Position numbers and translations under genes: made by a program. From Steroidobacteraceae bacterium (GTDB taxonomy: Bacteria; Pseudomonadota; Gammaproteobacteria; Steroidobacterales; Steroidobacteraceae), in assembly GCA_025451845.1 (NCBI GenBank), contig JANWJS010000017.1, forward strand, positions 62,001 through 126,000: a stretch of 64,000 nt of DNA. Direction: 5' to 3'. The notes beneath the pieces were generated by a model that saw only the letters and a list, made by a program, of their open reading frames with translations, was not told the origin of the DNA and did not search any database. Below, one piece after another: positions 37,455-46,506 of this stretch; the stretch's first letter is position 1, and each line of letters starts with the position of its first letter.

Positions 37455-39869
37455 ATGAAGAATTCCGCGCGAGCCGTCGTCATCGGGGGTGGGGTCGTCG
37501 GGGCCAGCGTGCTCTACCACCTCGCCAAGATCGGCTGGCGGGATGTTCTGCTCCTCGAGAAGAGCGAGCTCACGGCGGGCTCGACTTGGCATGCGGCAGG
37601 CGGCATGCACACCTTCAATGGCGAGGCGAACATCTCGAAGCTGCAGAAATACACGATCGATCTCTACCGCGAGATCGAAGCGCTGTCGGGGCAGTCGTGC
37701 GGACTGCATCCGAACGGCGGTCTCATGCTGGCCACAACACCCGGAGAGCTCGACAGCCTGAAGCTCATTTGCTCGCGCGCCCGCTATCTCGGCATGGAGA
37801 CCGAGATGATCTCGCTCGAGGAGGCGAAGCGGCTGAACCCGCTCATCGATACGAGCTTCTTCACCGGCGCGCTCTGGCGCGCGGACGGCGGACATTGCGA
37901 CCCGTCCGGCACCACGCACGCCTACGTCAAGGCGGCGCGCCATCTCGGTGCATCGGTGGAGCGTTTCACGCGCGTAGTCGCGCTCGCGCCACGCCGCGAC
38001 GGCACGTGGGACGTAGTCACTGACAAAGGCGCGGTGTGGGCCGAGCACGTGGTGAACTGCGCGGGATTGTGGGCGCGCGAGGTCGGACACCTTGCGGGCA
38101 TCGAGCTGCCCGTGCTCGCCATGGAGCACCATTACCTCATCACCGAGGACCTCCCGGAGCTGCAGGGGCGCGAGCGCGAGATCGTCAATACGACCGACTA
38201 CGCGGGCGAAATCTACATGCGGCAAGAGCGCGCGGGGGCCCTGATCGGCACCTACGAGCCGCACGGCGTGGTCTGGTCGCCGGTCCGGACGCCCGAGGAC
38301 TTCTCCATGCAGCTTCTGCCCGAGGACTTCGAGCGCCTGGCGCCGTACTTCGAGGTCGGCTTCCAACACTTTCCCGCGCTCGGCCGCGTTGGGATCAAGA
38401 AAGCGATCAACGGCCCGTTCACCTTTGCGCCTGATGGCAATCCGCTCGTCGGGCCGGTTCGCGGCCTGAGAAACTTCTGGGTCGCCTGTGCCGTCATGGC
38501 GGGTTTCAGCCAGGGCGGAGGCATCGGGCTGGTGCTCTCACGCTGGATGGCCGAAGGCGATCCGGGTCAGGACATCCTCTCGATGGATGTGGCGCGTTTC
38601 GGCGCGTTCGCGACGCCCCGATACACCTCCATCAAGGTGCCGGAGAATTACTCGCGACGGTTCCGGCTCGCTTATCCCAACGAGGAGCTCCCGGCGGCGC
38701 GCCCCGTGCGTCGCTCTCCTGTCTACGATCGGTTGCGTGCCGCGGGCGCCGTGATGGGCGCGAATTTCGGCTTGGAGCATGCGCTTTGGTTCGCTCCCCC
38801 GGGCGGGACGCCTGCCGAGACGCCGACCTATCGGCGCTCAGAGGCATTTCCCTGCGTGGGGGAGGAATGCCGCGCGGTGCGTAGTGCGGTCGGTGTGTAC
38901 GAGACCACCAACTATGGCAAGTACGAGGTGACGGGGCGGGGCGCGCGGGACTGGCTCGACCGGGTCTTCGCTTCGCGAATTCCACCGCCCGGACGGATGC
39001 GGCTCGCGCCGATGCTCAATCCGGCGGGCCGGATCGTGGGGGATTTGACGATTGCCTGTGTTGCGGACGACCACTATCTGATTTTCGGGTCCGGCTTTGC
39101 GGAGGAATTCCACCTCCGTTGGTTCTGGCAGTCCGATATCCCCGCCGATGTATTCGTGCGCTCGGCGGCCTCGAGCCTGATGGGGTTCTCCATTGCGGGC
39201 CCGAGGTCGCGGGAGCTTCTGCAGCGCCTCGTGCGCCGCGATCTTTCCAACGAGGCGTTCAGGCTCTTTCAGGTGACCGCAACGGCCGTGGGCTTCGCGC
39301 CGGCAATTCTCATGCGCTCCGGATTCACCGGCGAGCTCGGCTACGAAGTCTGGACCCCGCCCGATTACCTGGCCGCTCTCTACGATGACCTGCTCGAGGC
39401 GGGCAGGGACCTGGGCCTCGTGCATTTTGGCGGGCGCGCGCTGTCCTCGCTCAGGCTGGAGAAGGGATACGGATCATTCAACAAGGATTTTCGGCCGGAC
39501 TACACCCCTGGGGAGACCGGCCTCGACCGCTACGTCGCTTTCGACAAACCTGACTTCACCGGCCGCGCCGCCGCTCTCGCCGAGCGCGCCGCCGGCCCGA
39601 AACGCCGCTTCGTGATCCTCGAGCTGTCCGGCGCCGACACGGAGGCGATCGGCTACGAGTCGATCCTCAAGGACGGCGCGGCGGTCGGCTACGTGACTTC
39701 CGCGGCCTTCGGGCACTGCATCGGCAAGAGCCTCGCGGCCGGCTACGTGCCAGCCGCGCTCGCACGCGAGGGAGAGCCGTTCCAGATCGAGGTCTTCGGT
39801 GAGACCCGCGCCGCGGCCGTCCGCCTGCAGCCGCTCTACGATCCGGAAGGGCTGCGGCTCAGAGGTTAG
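37455..39869 (+). CDS. FAD-dependent dimethylglycine/sarcosine dehydrogenase-like enzyme (FAD-GcvT), paralog 1
   Basis: 804 residues from ATG 37455. N-terminal DAO-type FAD domain: RAVVIGGGVVGASVLYHLAK and AGSTWHAAGG with His46 at the position that carries the covalent flavin in dimethylglycine dehydrogenase; FAPDGNPLVGPVRGLRNFWV. From about residue 450 a GcvT aminomethyltransferase domain: YETTNYGKYEVTGRGARDWL, SGFTGELGYEVWTP, LRLEKGYGSFNKDFRPDYTP. It should demethylate a secondary or tertiary N-methyl amine and give methylene-THF. Closely related to the gene at 44095. Its stop overlaps that of the convergent phosphoesterase gene. Confidence 0.92.
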   Translation: MKNSARAVVIGGGVVGASVLYHLAKIGWRDVLLLEKSELTAGSTWHAAGGMHTFNGEANISKLQKYTIDLYREIEALSGQSCGLHPNGGLMLATTPGELDSLKLICSRARYLGMETEMISLEEAKRLNPLIDTSFFTGALWRADGGHCDPSGTTHAYVKAARHLGASVERFTRVVALAPRRDGTWDVVTDKGAVWAEHVVNCAGLWAREVGHLAGIELPVLAMEHHYLITEDLPELQGREREIVNTTDYAGEIYMRQERAGALIGTYEPHGVVWSPVRTPEDFSMQLLPEDFERLAPYFEVGFQHFPALGRVGIKKAINGPFTFAPDGNPLVGPVRGLRNFWVACAVMAGFSQGGGIGLVLSRWMAEGDPGQDILSMDVARFGAFATPRYTSIKVPENYSRRFRLAYPNEELPAARPVRRSPVYDRLRAAGAVMGANFGLEHALWFAPPGGTPAETPTYRRSEAFPCVGEECRAVRSAVGVYETTNYGKYEVTGRGARDWLDRVFASRIPPPGRMRLAPMLNPAGRIVGDLTIACVADDHYLIFGSGFAEEFHLRWFWQSDIPADVFVRSAASSLMGFSIAGPRSRELLQRLVRRDLSNEAFRLFQVTATAVGFAPAILMRSGFTGELGYEVWTPPDYLAALYDDLLEAGRDLGLVHFGGRALSSLRLEKGYGSFNKDFRPDYTPGETGLDRYVAFDKPDFTGRAAALAERAAGPKRRFVILELSGADTEAIGYESILKDGAAVGYVTSAAFGHCIGKSLAAGYVPAALAREGEPFQIEVFGETRAAAVRLQPLYDPEGLRLRG

Positions 39870-41767
39870 TGGAACTCGAACATGTCCATGAGATCGCCGA
39901 TCGCCGGAGCATTGCGCGGCACGTAGGGGTTGGCGCGCGAGGCGAGCGGGTTCGGCAGATTGTCACGGCTGCGGGATGAGATCCGCTCGCGGATCTTCCA
40001 ATTCGCCTCGACGAACTTGTCGAACGAGACGTGATCGCCGTACGTATGCACGACACGACCGCCGCGCGAGTAGCGAGAGACCACGATCAGGGGGATACGC
40101 GTGCCGTCGCCGAAGAAGTCGATCGGCTGCACGTAGCCCTCATCATAGAGACCCCCGCCCTCATCGAAGATGATCATGATCGCGGTGTCCTGCCACAGTC
40201 CCGGCTTCGCCTGCACCGTCTGCACGATCCGGCGGACGAAGCCCTCGAGCAGATCAACCTTGGAAGAGGCCGGATGGCCGTCGAGAAGATCGTCGGGCTT
40301 GACGATGGCGACATCGGGTAGCGACTCGCGCCGGATGTCGGCATAGAGATCCCGCAGGCCCACATTGTTCCGGCGCAGCACCGGGTCGGTCATGATCTGC
40401 TCGGAATAGAGGAACGGGTCGCAGATGTTGCAGTAGGCGCCCGGGTCGGGGCGCTCGCGCCCGCCGTCCCAGCCCTGGCCGTAATACTTCCAGGTCACGC
40501 GATGGCGGGTGAGGAGCAGCCCGAGATTGTCCTCGCGCGTGGGCGGTAGGGTGAACTGCGTCGGCCCCAGGGGGGCCGGCTTGCCGGTTCCCAGGTAACC
40601 GGGATTGTAGTTGTTGACGAGGTAGTAGGCGCCGGGCTTGCAGTCCCCGTTGCGGAACACCCGATAGGGAAGCGAGGCGAAGTACTTGTCGACCGGCGCG
40701 ACGCCGGGCTGGCTCGGATCGGCGCACTCGACGTAGGATCCACCGCCCCCTGTCTTCGCATCGCCATATCCGTCCTGCCGGTACCAGTTGTTGGTGCCGG
40801 GTGCGGGATCGGGATTCTCAATCTGGCCGGCCGGCGGCTTGGCCGGATGGCCGGCGGCGTCCTCGTAGTAAATGAGCGTGCCGAAGCCGAGCATGATGTG
40901 ATTGGCGCCGGTGCCGCCGAGGACGGCCTGATGGAAGTTGTCGCTCACCGTGTATTCCCGAGCAAGCTGCGCGAAATACGGGGCATTGCCGCGCGCCATG
41001 TTGAGGAACTGCATGGCGGTCGGACCTTCGTGCGTCGTCTGATCGGTGAAGTCGGCGGGCCGCGGCGCGCCGTTGCTGCCCGCGCCCTCCGTCATCTCGA
41101 CCCACGCGAAGAGGTCCGCGCGGCACCCGCTCGGATTTTCCGGCGTGGCGGCGGCGATCGAGCAGTCGAGCTCCTGGCGCATTTGAAAGAGCCGATGCAC
41201 CGGGCTCGAGGCATATGCGTCGTACGGCAGGTAACGGCTGAGGTCTATCGGAGCGTTCGTGAACTGCAGAGGGAAGCGGGTGTCGACGCCGCCGGTCGGC
41301 AGGCCGGTGCCGCCGGTCGTGAGCTCGCGATAATCGCTCGCGAGCAGACCGCTCTCGCTGCGCTGCGCCTGCTCGAGGCTGGCGAAAGGCGGCTTGGGCA
41401 AGGCATCGCCAGTATTCATCGACGGCAGCTCATCATAGGGCGCCGTCCGCTTCGGATCGGGCGAATACGCGTCCGTGTCCACGGCCTGCCATTGGCGGGC
41501 CAGCGCAACGTTCGGGCCGGGCGTTCCGTCGGCTTTGACGATACCCCGCGAGAGGAGGTTCCACACCTTCTGGCCGCGGCGCGGCTGGTAGGTCGCGAAC
41601 AGATGATCGAATGTGCGATTCTCCCCGATGATCAGGATCACGTGTTTGATCGGGGTCAGCGTGCGGCGTGGGGAAGCGAGGGCTGCTGGCGGCAGCGCGA
41701 GTCCCAATGTGAGCAGCCCCGCGCCGATCAGCTGCGCGGATCCAGTGAGGCGGCAAAGGCTCGGCAC
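39866..41767 (-). CDS. Secreted phosphoesterase, phospholipase C family (PF04185)
   Basis: 633 residues. Signal peptide (hydrophobic stretch AQLIGAGLLTLGLALPPAAL, cleavage near ALAS). PF04185 domain begins IKHVILIIGENRTFDHLFAT, with ENRTFDH the active-site strand of phospholipase C / AcpA enzymes; later GTGANHIMLGFGTLIYYED, RVTWKYYGQGWDGG, LPDVAIVKPDDLLDGHPAS and TAIMIIFDEGGGLYDEGYV, ending HVSFDKFVEANW. Exported hydrolase of a phosphodiester or monoester. A choline-phospholipid substrate would feed the choline route here, but it lacks the twin-arginine leader and C-terminal domains of Pseudomonas PlcH, so this is only a possibility. Confidence 0.85.
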   Translation of the reverse strand: MPSLCRLTGSAQLIGAGLLTLGLALPPAALASPRRTLTPIKHVILIIGENRTFDHLFATYQPRRGQKVWNLLSRGIVKADGTPGPNVALARQWQAVDTDAYSPDPKRTAPYDELPSMNTGDALPKPPFASLEQAQRSESGLLASDYRELTTGGTGLPTGGVDTRFPLQFTNAPIDLSRYLPYDAYASSPVHRLFQMRQELDCSIAAATPENPSGCRADLFAWVEMTEGAGSNGAPRPADFTDQTTHEGPTAMQFLNMARGNAPYFAQLAREYTVSDNFHQAVLGGTGANHIMLGFGTLIYYEDAAGHPAKPPAGQIENPDPAPGTNNWYRQDGYGDAKTGGGGSYVECADPSQPGVAPVDKYFASLPYRVFRNGDCKPGAYYLVNNYNPGYLGTGKPAPLGPTQFTLPPTREDNLGLLLTRHRVTWKYYGQGWDGGRERPDPGAYCNICDPFLYSEQIMTDPVLRRNNVGLRDLYADIRRESLPDVAIVKPDDLLDGHPASSKVDLLEGFVRRIVQTVQAKPGLWQDTAIMIIFDEGGGLYDEGYVQPIDFFGDGTRIPLIVVSRYSRGGRVVHTYGDHVSFDKFVEANWKIRERISSRSRDNLPNPLASRANPYVPRNAPAIGDLMDMFEFH

Positions 41768-41812
41768 GTCAGTGCTCCTCGTTCAATCAGCGGGCTTCGC
41801 TGTCCCGCCAGT

Positions 41813-42964
41813 CTACTCGATTGACGTGGCCGCGAGCGCCCGCTCCTCGAGCGCATAGCCCATGCCGGGAGCATCGCTCAGAGTGAGCCAACCCTCCGTA
41901 TCGGCAGCGAGCGGCTCCGTCATCATGAAGTCGCGCCGCGCGAGCGTCCACTCTGGAGGATCGTATGCGTACTCGAGGAACGGCGCATCGGCCAATCCGG
42001 CGACCAGGTGCGCATTGGCCGTGAGGCCCATACCGTTGGTCCAGGTATGCGGCGTGAAAACGAGCTGATGCTCGTGCGCCATCGCCGCAATACGTCGCAG
42101 CCCCGTGATGCCCCCGACGAGAGCCGCATCCGGCTGCAGAACATCGACGCAGCCCGTAGTGATCAGGTCACGCAGCTCGTGCAGCTGGCGCGTCATCTCG
42201 CCAGCCGCGATCCTGACTTCGGTCGCCTCCCGCAGCGCCTTCATGCCGGCGTGGTCGCCGCGATGCAAAGGCTCCTCCATCCAGAATACATGGAGGCGCT
42301 CGAGCTCTCGCGCCACCGTCAGCGCATCCTTCAGGCTCCAGGGCGCCTGTGTGTCCCACGGCATGCGCCAGCCCTGGTTGCAATCGACCATCAGCTCGAG
42401 GCGCTCGCCGACGCGCTGGCGCACTGCCTCGAGCGCGCGGATGTCGTGCCGCCAGTCTCCCCGTTGAAAGCGGACCTTCATGGCGCGAAAGCCCTGCGCG
42501 ACATAACGCTCCGCCTGCTCGGCGAGTGCCGCCGGCTCGCGCCGCGTGCCCGAGGAGGCGTAGGCGCGTACCCGGTTCGACAGGCCGCCGAGGAGGCGCC
42601 AGCACGGCTGGCCGGTGATCTTGCCGGCGAGGTCCCAAAGGGCGAGATCGAGCGGCCAGCAGCGCCCGTAGTGAAAATCGATATGCGAGAGGACGCGGGA
42701 GTGCCGCTCGACGGCGAGCGCGTCCTGCCCGACGAACAGAGGCTCGTGGCCGTTGAAGCCGACCATCAGGTCACCGGAGCCGTAGCCTTCGAGTCCCGTG
42801 TCGGTGCTGACGCGCACGATCGTGGCATCGAAATGCACCCGCGGCCGCGTGTCCCAGCTCGCATGGAACGGTGGCGCGAGCGGCAGCCTATGATGGGTGA
42901 TGCGGATCGAGGCGATCCTGTGCTCCGAGGAACGGGGCACAGGCTGCTGGGGCAACGCGTTCAT
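41813..42964 (-). CDS. Enolase-superfamily enzyme (mandelate racemase/muconate lactonizing type), 1
   Basis: 383 residues from ATG 42964 (a GTG eight codons upstream is possible). Capping domain then barrel. Visible catalytic set: KVR at 163-165, metal ligands Asp194 (VDCNQGW), Glu230/231 (FWMEEPL) and Glu256 (AAGEM), plus Asp279 (LQPDA) and His306 (FTPHTWTN), which form a mandelate-racemase-type His-Asp pair. It would abstract a proton next to a carboxylate: a racemase, epimerase or sugar-acid dehydratase. Betaine epimerases belong to this superfamily, but the motifs do not decide. Divergent from a LysR regulator, which may control it. Confidence 0.87.
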   Translation of the reverse strand: MNALPQQPVPRSSEHRIASIRITHHRLPLAPPFHASWDTRPRVHFDATIVRVSTDTGLEGYGSGDLMVGFNGHEPLFVGQDALAVERHSRVLSHIDFHYGRCWPLDLALWDLAGKITGQPCWRLLGGLSNRVRAYASSGTRREPAALAEQAERYVAQGFRAMKVRFQRGDWRHDIRALEAVRQRVGERLELMVDCNQGWRMPWDTQAPWSLKDALTVARELERLHVFWMEEPLHRGDHAGMKALREATEVRIAAGEMTRQLHELRDLITTGCVDVLQPDAALVGGITGLRRIAAMAHEHQLVFTPHTWTNGMGLTANAHLVAGLADAPFLEYAYDPPEWTLARRDFMMTEPLAADTEGWLTLSDAPGMGYALEERALAATSIE

Positions 42965-43105
42965 GGGGCTATGGATAGGCTTCCACACTCGCCGCGGCCC
43001 TCCAAGCCGAGAATTTGGCTACGGGCATCGAAAAAAGGCATCGAAACGGGATGCGCTGCCGTGCCCGCAGGCGGCTAGTATGTTCGGGCCGCCCGGGAGG
43101 CACAG
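42965..43105. promoter_or_regulatory. Divergent region, enolase-superfamily gene / LysR regulator
   Basis: 141 bp between divergent starts. LysR regulators usually bind such regions at a T-N11-A site; I did not find one that stands out. Confidence 0.35.
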
Positions 43106-44098
43106 ATGGGTAAGAAGACGATCGATCGACGTTGGCTGCCGCTGAACGCGCTGCGTGCATTCGAGGGAGTGGCCAAGCACGGCAGCTTTACGGCTGCCGC
43201 ACACGCACTGCTCATCTCTCAGAGCGCTCTGTCGCGGCACGTCATCTCGCTGGAGCGCCTGATCGGAGTGCAGCTCTTCGAGCGGCGTCCGCACGCGCTG
43301 ACGCTCACCAAGGCTGGCCAACATCTGTTGCCAGCCGTGGCCAAGTCCTTCGATCGCCTCGAATATGCGATCGATGACATCCGCAATGAAAGTGCTTGCG
43401 CCCAGCGTACCCTGCGGGTACGCATGCCGCCGAGCTTCGCGGTGCAGCTCGCGGTGCCCATCCTCCGGGACTTTCGCCGGGCGAGCACGGAAGTCGACAT
43501 CGACCTCATCAGCCCCGCCGCGGCGGGTCCGCCGCTCGGGGATGTCGATGTGGCGGTGGTCTACTCGCGGCCCATGGTGACCGATCTGGTCGCGGATCTT
43601 CTCTGGCCGGTCCGGCTCAGCATCCTTTGTCACCCGCAGATTGCCGCACAGCACGCCGGCAAGAGTCTCGCCGCCTTCATCGAGGCAAACGAGCTCGTGC
43701 ACGTGCGCATCGATGAGCTGCCGCGGCACGAGGCCTGGGGGCAATTCGTGCGCCATGCCGGGCTCGGCTCGATCAATGTCGAGCGCGGACTGGTTTTCGA
43801 CACCGCTCTGCTCGCCGGGCAATACGCATTGAGCGGGCAGGGTGTTGCCTTGGTGGATACCAACTTGTTCGCGGAAGAGCTCCGCACGGGGCGCCTGGTG
43901 AAGCCCTTCGACACGACGGTCGACAACGGTTACGGCTACTACCTTCTCACGCATCCGGAGGGCCTTGCGGACACGGCGATAGCACTCTTCCGCTCCTGGC
44001 TGATCGAGCGCTTCGGGGCGAGCGCAACGGCGGCGACTGCGCCGGTGCAGCTGGCGGTATCCAACGATTGGGAGAAGGCGGAGCGTCAGGGCTCATGA
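43106..44098 (+). CDS. LysR-family transcriptional regulator (GcvA-like)
   Basis: 330 residues. N-terminal winged helix-turn-helix: LPLNALRAFEGVAKHGSFTA, AAHALLISQSALSRHVISLE, LFERRPHALTLTKAGQHLLP. A C-terminal effector domain follows, with VDVAVVYSRPMVTDLVADLL and ALSGQGVALVDTNLFAEEL, as in GcvA and AmpR-like regulators. It overlaps the next gene, an FAD-GcvT enzyme, by ATGA, so it is co-transcribed with it and with the second enolase-superfamily gene. It probably senses a substrate of this unit. The effector is unknown. Confidence 0.93.
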   Translation: MGKKTIDRRWLPLNALRAFEGVAKHGSFTAAAHALLISQSALSRHVISLERLIGVQLFERRPHALTLTKAGQHLLPAVAKSFDRLEYAIDDIRNESACAQRTLRVRMPPSFAVQLAVPILRDFRRASTEVDIDLISPAAAGPPLGDVDVAVVYSRPMVTDLVADLLWPVRLSILCHPQIAAQHAGKSLAAFIEANELVHVRIDELPRHEAWGQFVRHAGLGSINVERGLVFDTALLAGQYALSGQGVALVDTNLFAEELRTGRLVKPFDTTVDNGYGYYLLTHPEGLADTAIALFRSWLIERFGASATAATAPVQLAVSNDWEKAERQGS

Positions 44099-46506
44099 AA
44101 AGCACTGCGCGGGTGGTCGTGGTGGGCGGAGGCGTCGTGGGTGCCAGCGTGCTGTATCACCTGACCAAAGCCGGCTGGGCAGACGTGATGCTGATCGAGC
44201 GGGATGAGCTGACCTGCGGGTCGACCTGGCATGCGGCGGGGGGGATGCACACCGTCAACGGGGATCCCAACGTCGCGCGTCTGCAGCAGTACACCATCAA
44301 TCTTTACGGCGAGATCGAGCGGATTTCCGGCCAGTCCTGCGGCGTGCATCTCACCGGGGGCCTCATGTTGGCGGGCACGCGAGAGCGGCTCGACTGGCTG
44401 AAGATGGCGCAGGCACGCGGTCGTTATCTCGGCATGGAGCTCGAGATGCTCACGGTCGCAGAGGCGGCGCGCCGCTTCCCGCTTCTCGACGAGCAGCATT
44501 TCGTCGGAGCGATGTTCGACCCCGCCGAGGGTCACGTCGATCCCTACGGCGTGACGCATGCCTATGCCAAATCCGCGCAAATCGCGGGCGCCGAGGTGGT
44601 CCGCCACACTCGTGTGGTGGACTTGAAGCCGCGATCGGACGGTACGTGGGATGTCATCACGGACCACGGGAACGTACATGCGGAGCATGTCGTTAACGCA
44701 GGCGGGCTCTGGGCCCGGGAAGTAGGGAGGATGGTGGGGATCGAGCTGCCCATCCTCGCGATGGAGCATCAATATCTCATCACCGAGGAACTGCCACAGA
44801 TCGCGGGCCTGCCCGAGCAGCTGCACTGCATCGATTTCGAGGGCGAGCTCTACCTGCGCGAGGAGCGCGGCGGGATGCTGCTCGGGACATACGAACGCGC
44901 TGGCGTACCTTGGTCGCCGGCCACAACACCGTGGGATTTCTCCCAGAGTTTGCTGCCCAATGATCTCGATCGGATCGCACCGAGCCTCCAGGTGGCCTTC
45001 GAGCACTTCCCCGCCCTGGGAGAGGTCGGCGTACGCAAGGTCGTCAACGGGCCGTTCACGTTCGCGCCGGACGGTAATCCGCTCGTGGGGCCCATCAAGG
45101 GCCTGCGCAATTTTTGGGTGGCCTGCGGCGTCATGGCCGGGTTCAGCCAGGGCGGCGGCGTGGGCCTGGCGCTCTCCCAATGGATGGTGAACGCAGATCC
45201 GGGCTCCGATATCTGGGCGATGGATGTCGCGCGCTACGGCGACTGGGCGACGCTGGCTTACACCAACGCCAAGGTGCGCGAGAACTACTCGCGGCGTTTC
45301 AGGATCCGCTTCCCGAACGAGGAGCTGCCTGCGGCGCGGCCGTTACGCACGACCCCCCTCTACGATCGGCTGCGCGAGGCGCATGCTGTCTTCGGCGAGT
45401 ACTGTGGGCTCGAGCATGCGCTCTGGTTTGCGCCCTCCGAGGTGCAAGCCAGGGAAGATGTCACCTTTCATCGATCCAACGCACACACCCATGTGGCCGA
45501 GGAGTGCCGGGCCGTACAGGAGCGGGTCGGCCTGCTCGAGACAGCCAACTACGGCAAGATCGAGGTTTCCGGCCGCGCGGCCGAGGAGTGGCTATCGCGG
45601 ATGATGGCGAATCGCGTGCCTCCGGTGGGACGCATCGCGCTGACGCCGATGCTCAACGACCGCGGCAAGCTGATCGGCGACTTCACGATGTGCCGGCTGG
45701 CTGCCGATCGCGTGTTGCTCATCGGAACGCTGGCGGCGGAAACATCCTACCTTCGTTGGTTCGAGCGCCACTTACCGCCGTCAGGAGTGCACGTGCGGCC
45801 CTGCGCCATGGAGCACGTTGGCCTCTCAGTGGCCGGACCGGCCTCCCGCGAGCTGCTGCAGAGCCTGGTGCACGATGACCTTGCCAACACCGCGTTCCCC
45901 TTCTTGACCTTCCGCCGCCTCAACGTCGGCATGATCCCCGCGTGGGTGGGCAGGATCTCCTTCACCGGCGAGCTGGGATATGAGATCTGGGTATCGCCCG
46001 ATTATCAGCGCGCGCTCTACGAGGTCCTGGTCGAGGCGGGAGCCGAGCTGGGCCTGAAGCCCTTCGGAGCGCGTGCGCTCAACGCCATGCGGATCGAGAA
46101 GGGTTTTGGCAACTGGGCACGGGAGTTCCGCCCGATCTATGGACCCTACGAGGCGGGTCTCGGACGATTCGTCGCTCTCGAGAAGGGCGACTTCATCGGA
46201 CGGCCAGCGGCAGCGAACGAGCGCTCGCGTGGCGCCGAGATGCGTCTCGTCTCGTTTTCCGTCCAGGCAGCCGATGCCGACGCGATCGGTGATGAGCCCA
46301 TCTGGCACGAGGGCCGGGTGGTCGGTTGGGTCACTTCGGGCGCATACGGCCATCGGGTCGGGCGCTCGCTCGCCCTCGGTTATGTTCCAGCGTCGGTTGC
46401 CGCAGCAAGCGAAGGGTTCGAGATCGAGATCATCGGCGAGCGGCGTGCGGCTGAGCGGCTCTCGGTTTGCGCGTACGATCCCGGCGGCGTGCGGATGCGC
46501 TCATGA
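44095..46506 (+). CDS. FAD-dependent dimethylglycine/sarcosine dehydrogenase-like enzyme (FAD-GcvT), paralog 2
   Basis: 803 residues from ATG 44095. The same layout as the gene at 37455: RVVVVGGGVVGASVLYHLTK, CGSTWHAAGG (His46, flavin-linking position), FAPDGNPLVGPIKGLRNFWV, then GcvT with ETANYGKIEVSGRAAEEWL, RISFTGELGYEIWVSP and MRIEKGFGNWAREFRPIYGP. Near-equal length and extensive identity show the two are paralogs from a duplication. Its partners here are a LysR regulator and an enolase-superfamily enzyme, both coupled by ATGA overlaps, so its substrate may differ from that of paralog 1. Confidence 0.92.
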   Translation: MKSTARVVVVGGGVVGASVLYHLTKAGWADVMLIERDELTCGSTWHAAGGMHTVNGDPNVARLQQYTINLYGEIERISGQSCGVHLTGGLMLAGTRERLDWLKMAQARGRYLGMELEMLTVAEAARRFPLLDEQHFVGAMFDPAEGHVDPYGVTHAYAKSAQIAGAEVVRHTRVVDLKPRSDGTWDVITDHGNVHAEHVVNAGGLWAREVGRMVGIELPILAMEHQYLITEELPQIAGLPEQLHCIDFEGELYLREERGGMLLGTYERAGVPWSPATTPWDFSQSLLPNDLDRIAPSLQVAFEHFPALGEVGVRKVVNGPFTFAPDGNPLVGPIKGLRNFWVACGVMAGFSQGGGVGLALSQWMVNADPGSDIWAMDVARYGDWATLAYTNAKVRENYSRRFRIRFPNEELPAARPLRTTPLYDRLREAHAVFGEYCGLEHALWFAPSEVQAREDVTFHRSNAHTHVAEECRAVQERVGLLETANYGKIEVSGRAAEEWLSRMMANRVPPVGRIALTPMLNDRGKLIGDFTMCRLAADRVLLIGTLAAETSYLRWFERHLPPSGVHVRPCAMEHVGLSVAGPASRELLQSLVHDDLANTAFPFLTFRRLNVGMIPAWVGRISFTGELGYEIWVSPDYQRALYEVLVEAGAELGLKPFGARALNAMRIEKGFGNWAREFRPIYGPYEAGLGRFVALEKGDFIGRPAAANERSRGAEMRLVSFSVQAADADAIGDEPIWHEGRVVGWVTSGAYGHRVGRSLALGYVPASVAAASEGFEIEIIGERRAAERLSVCAYDPGGVRMRS

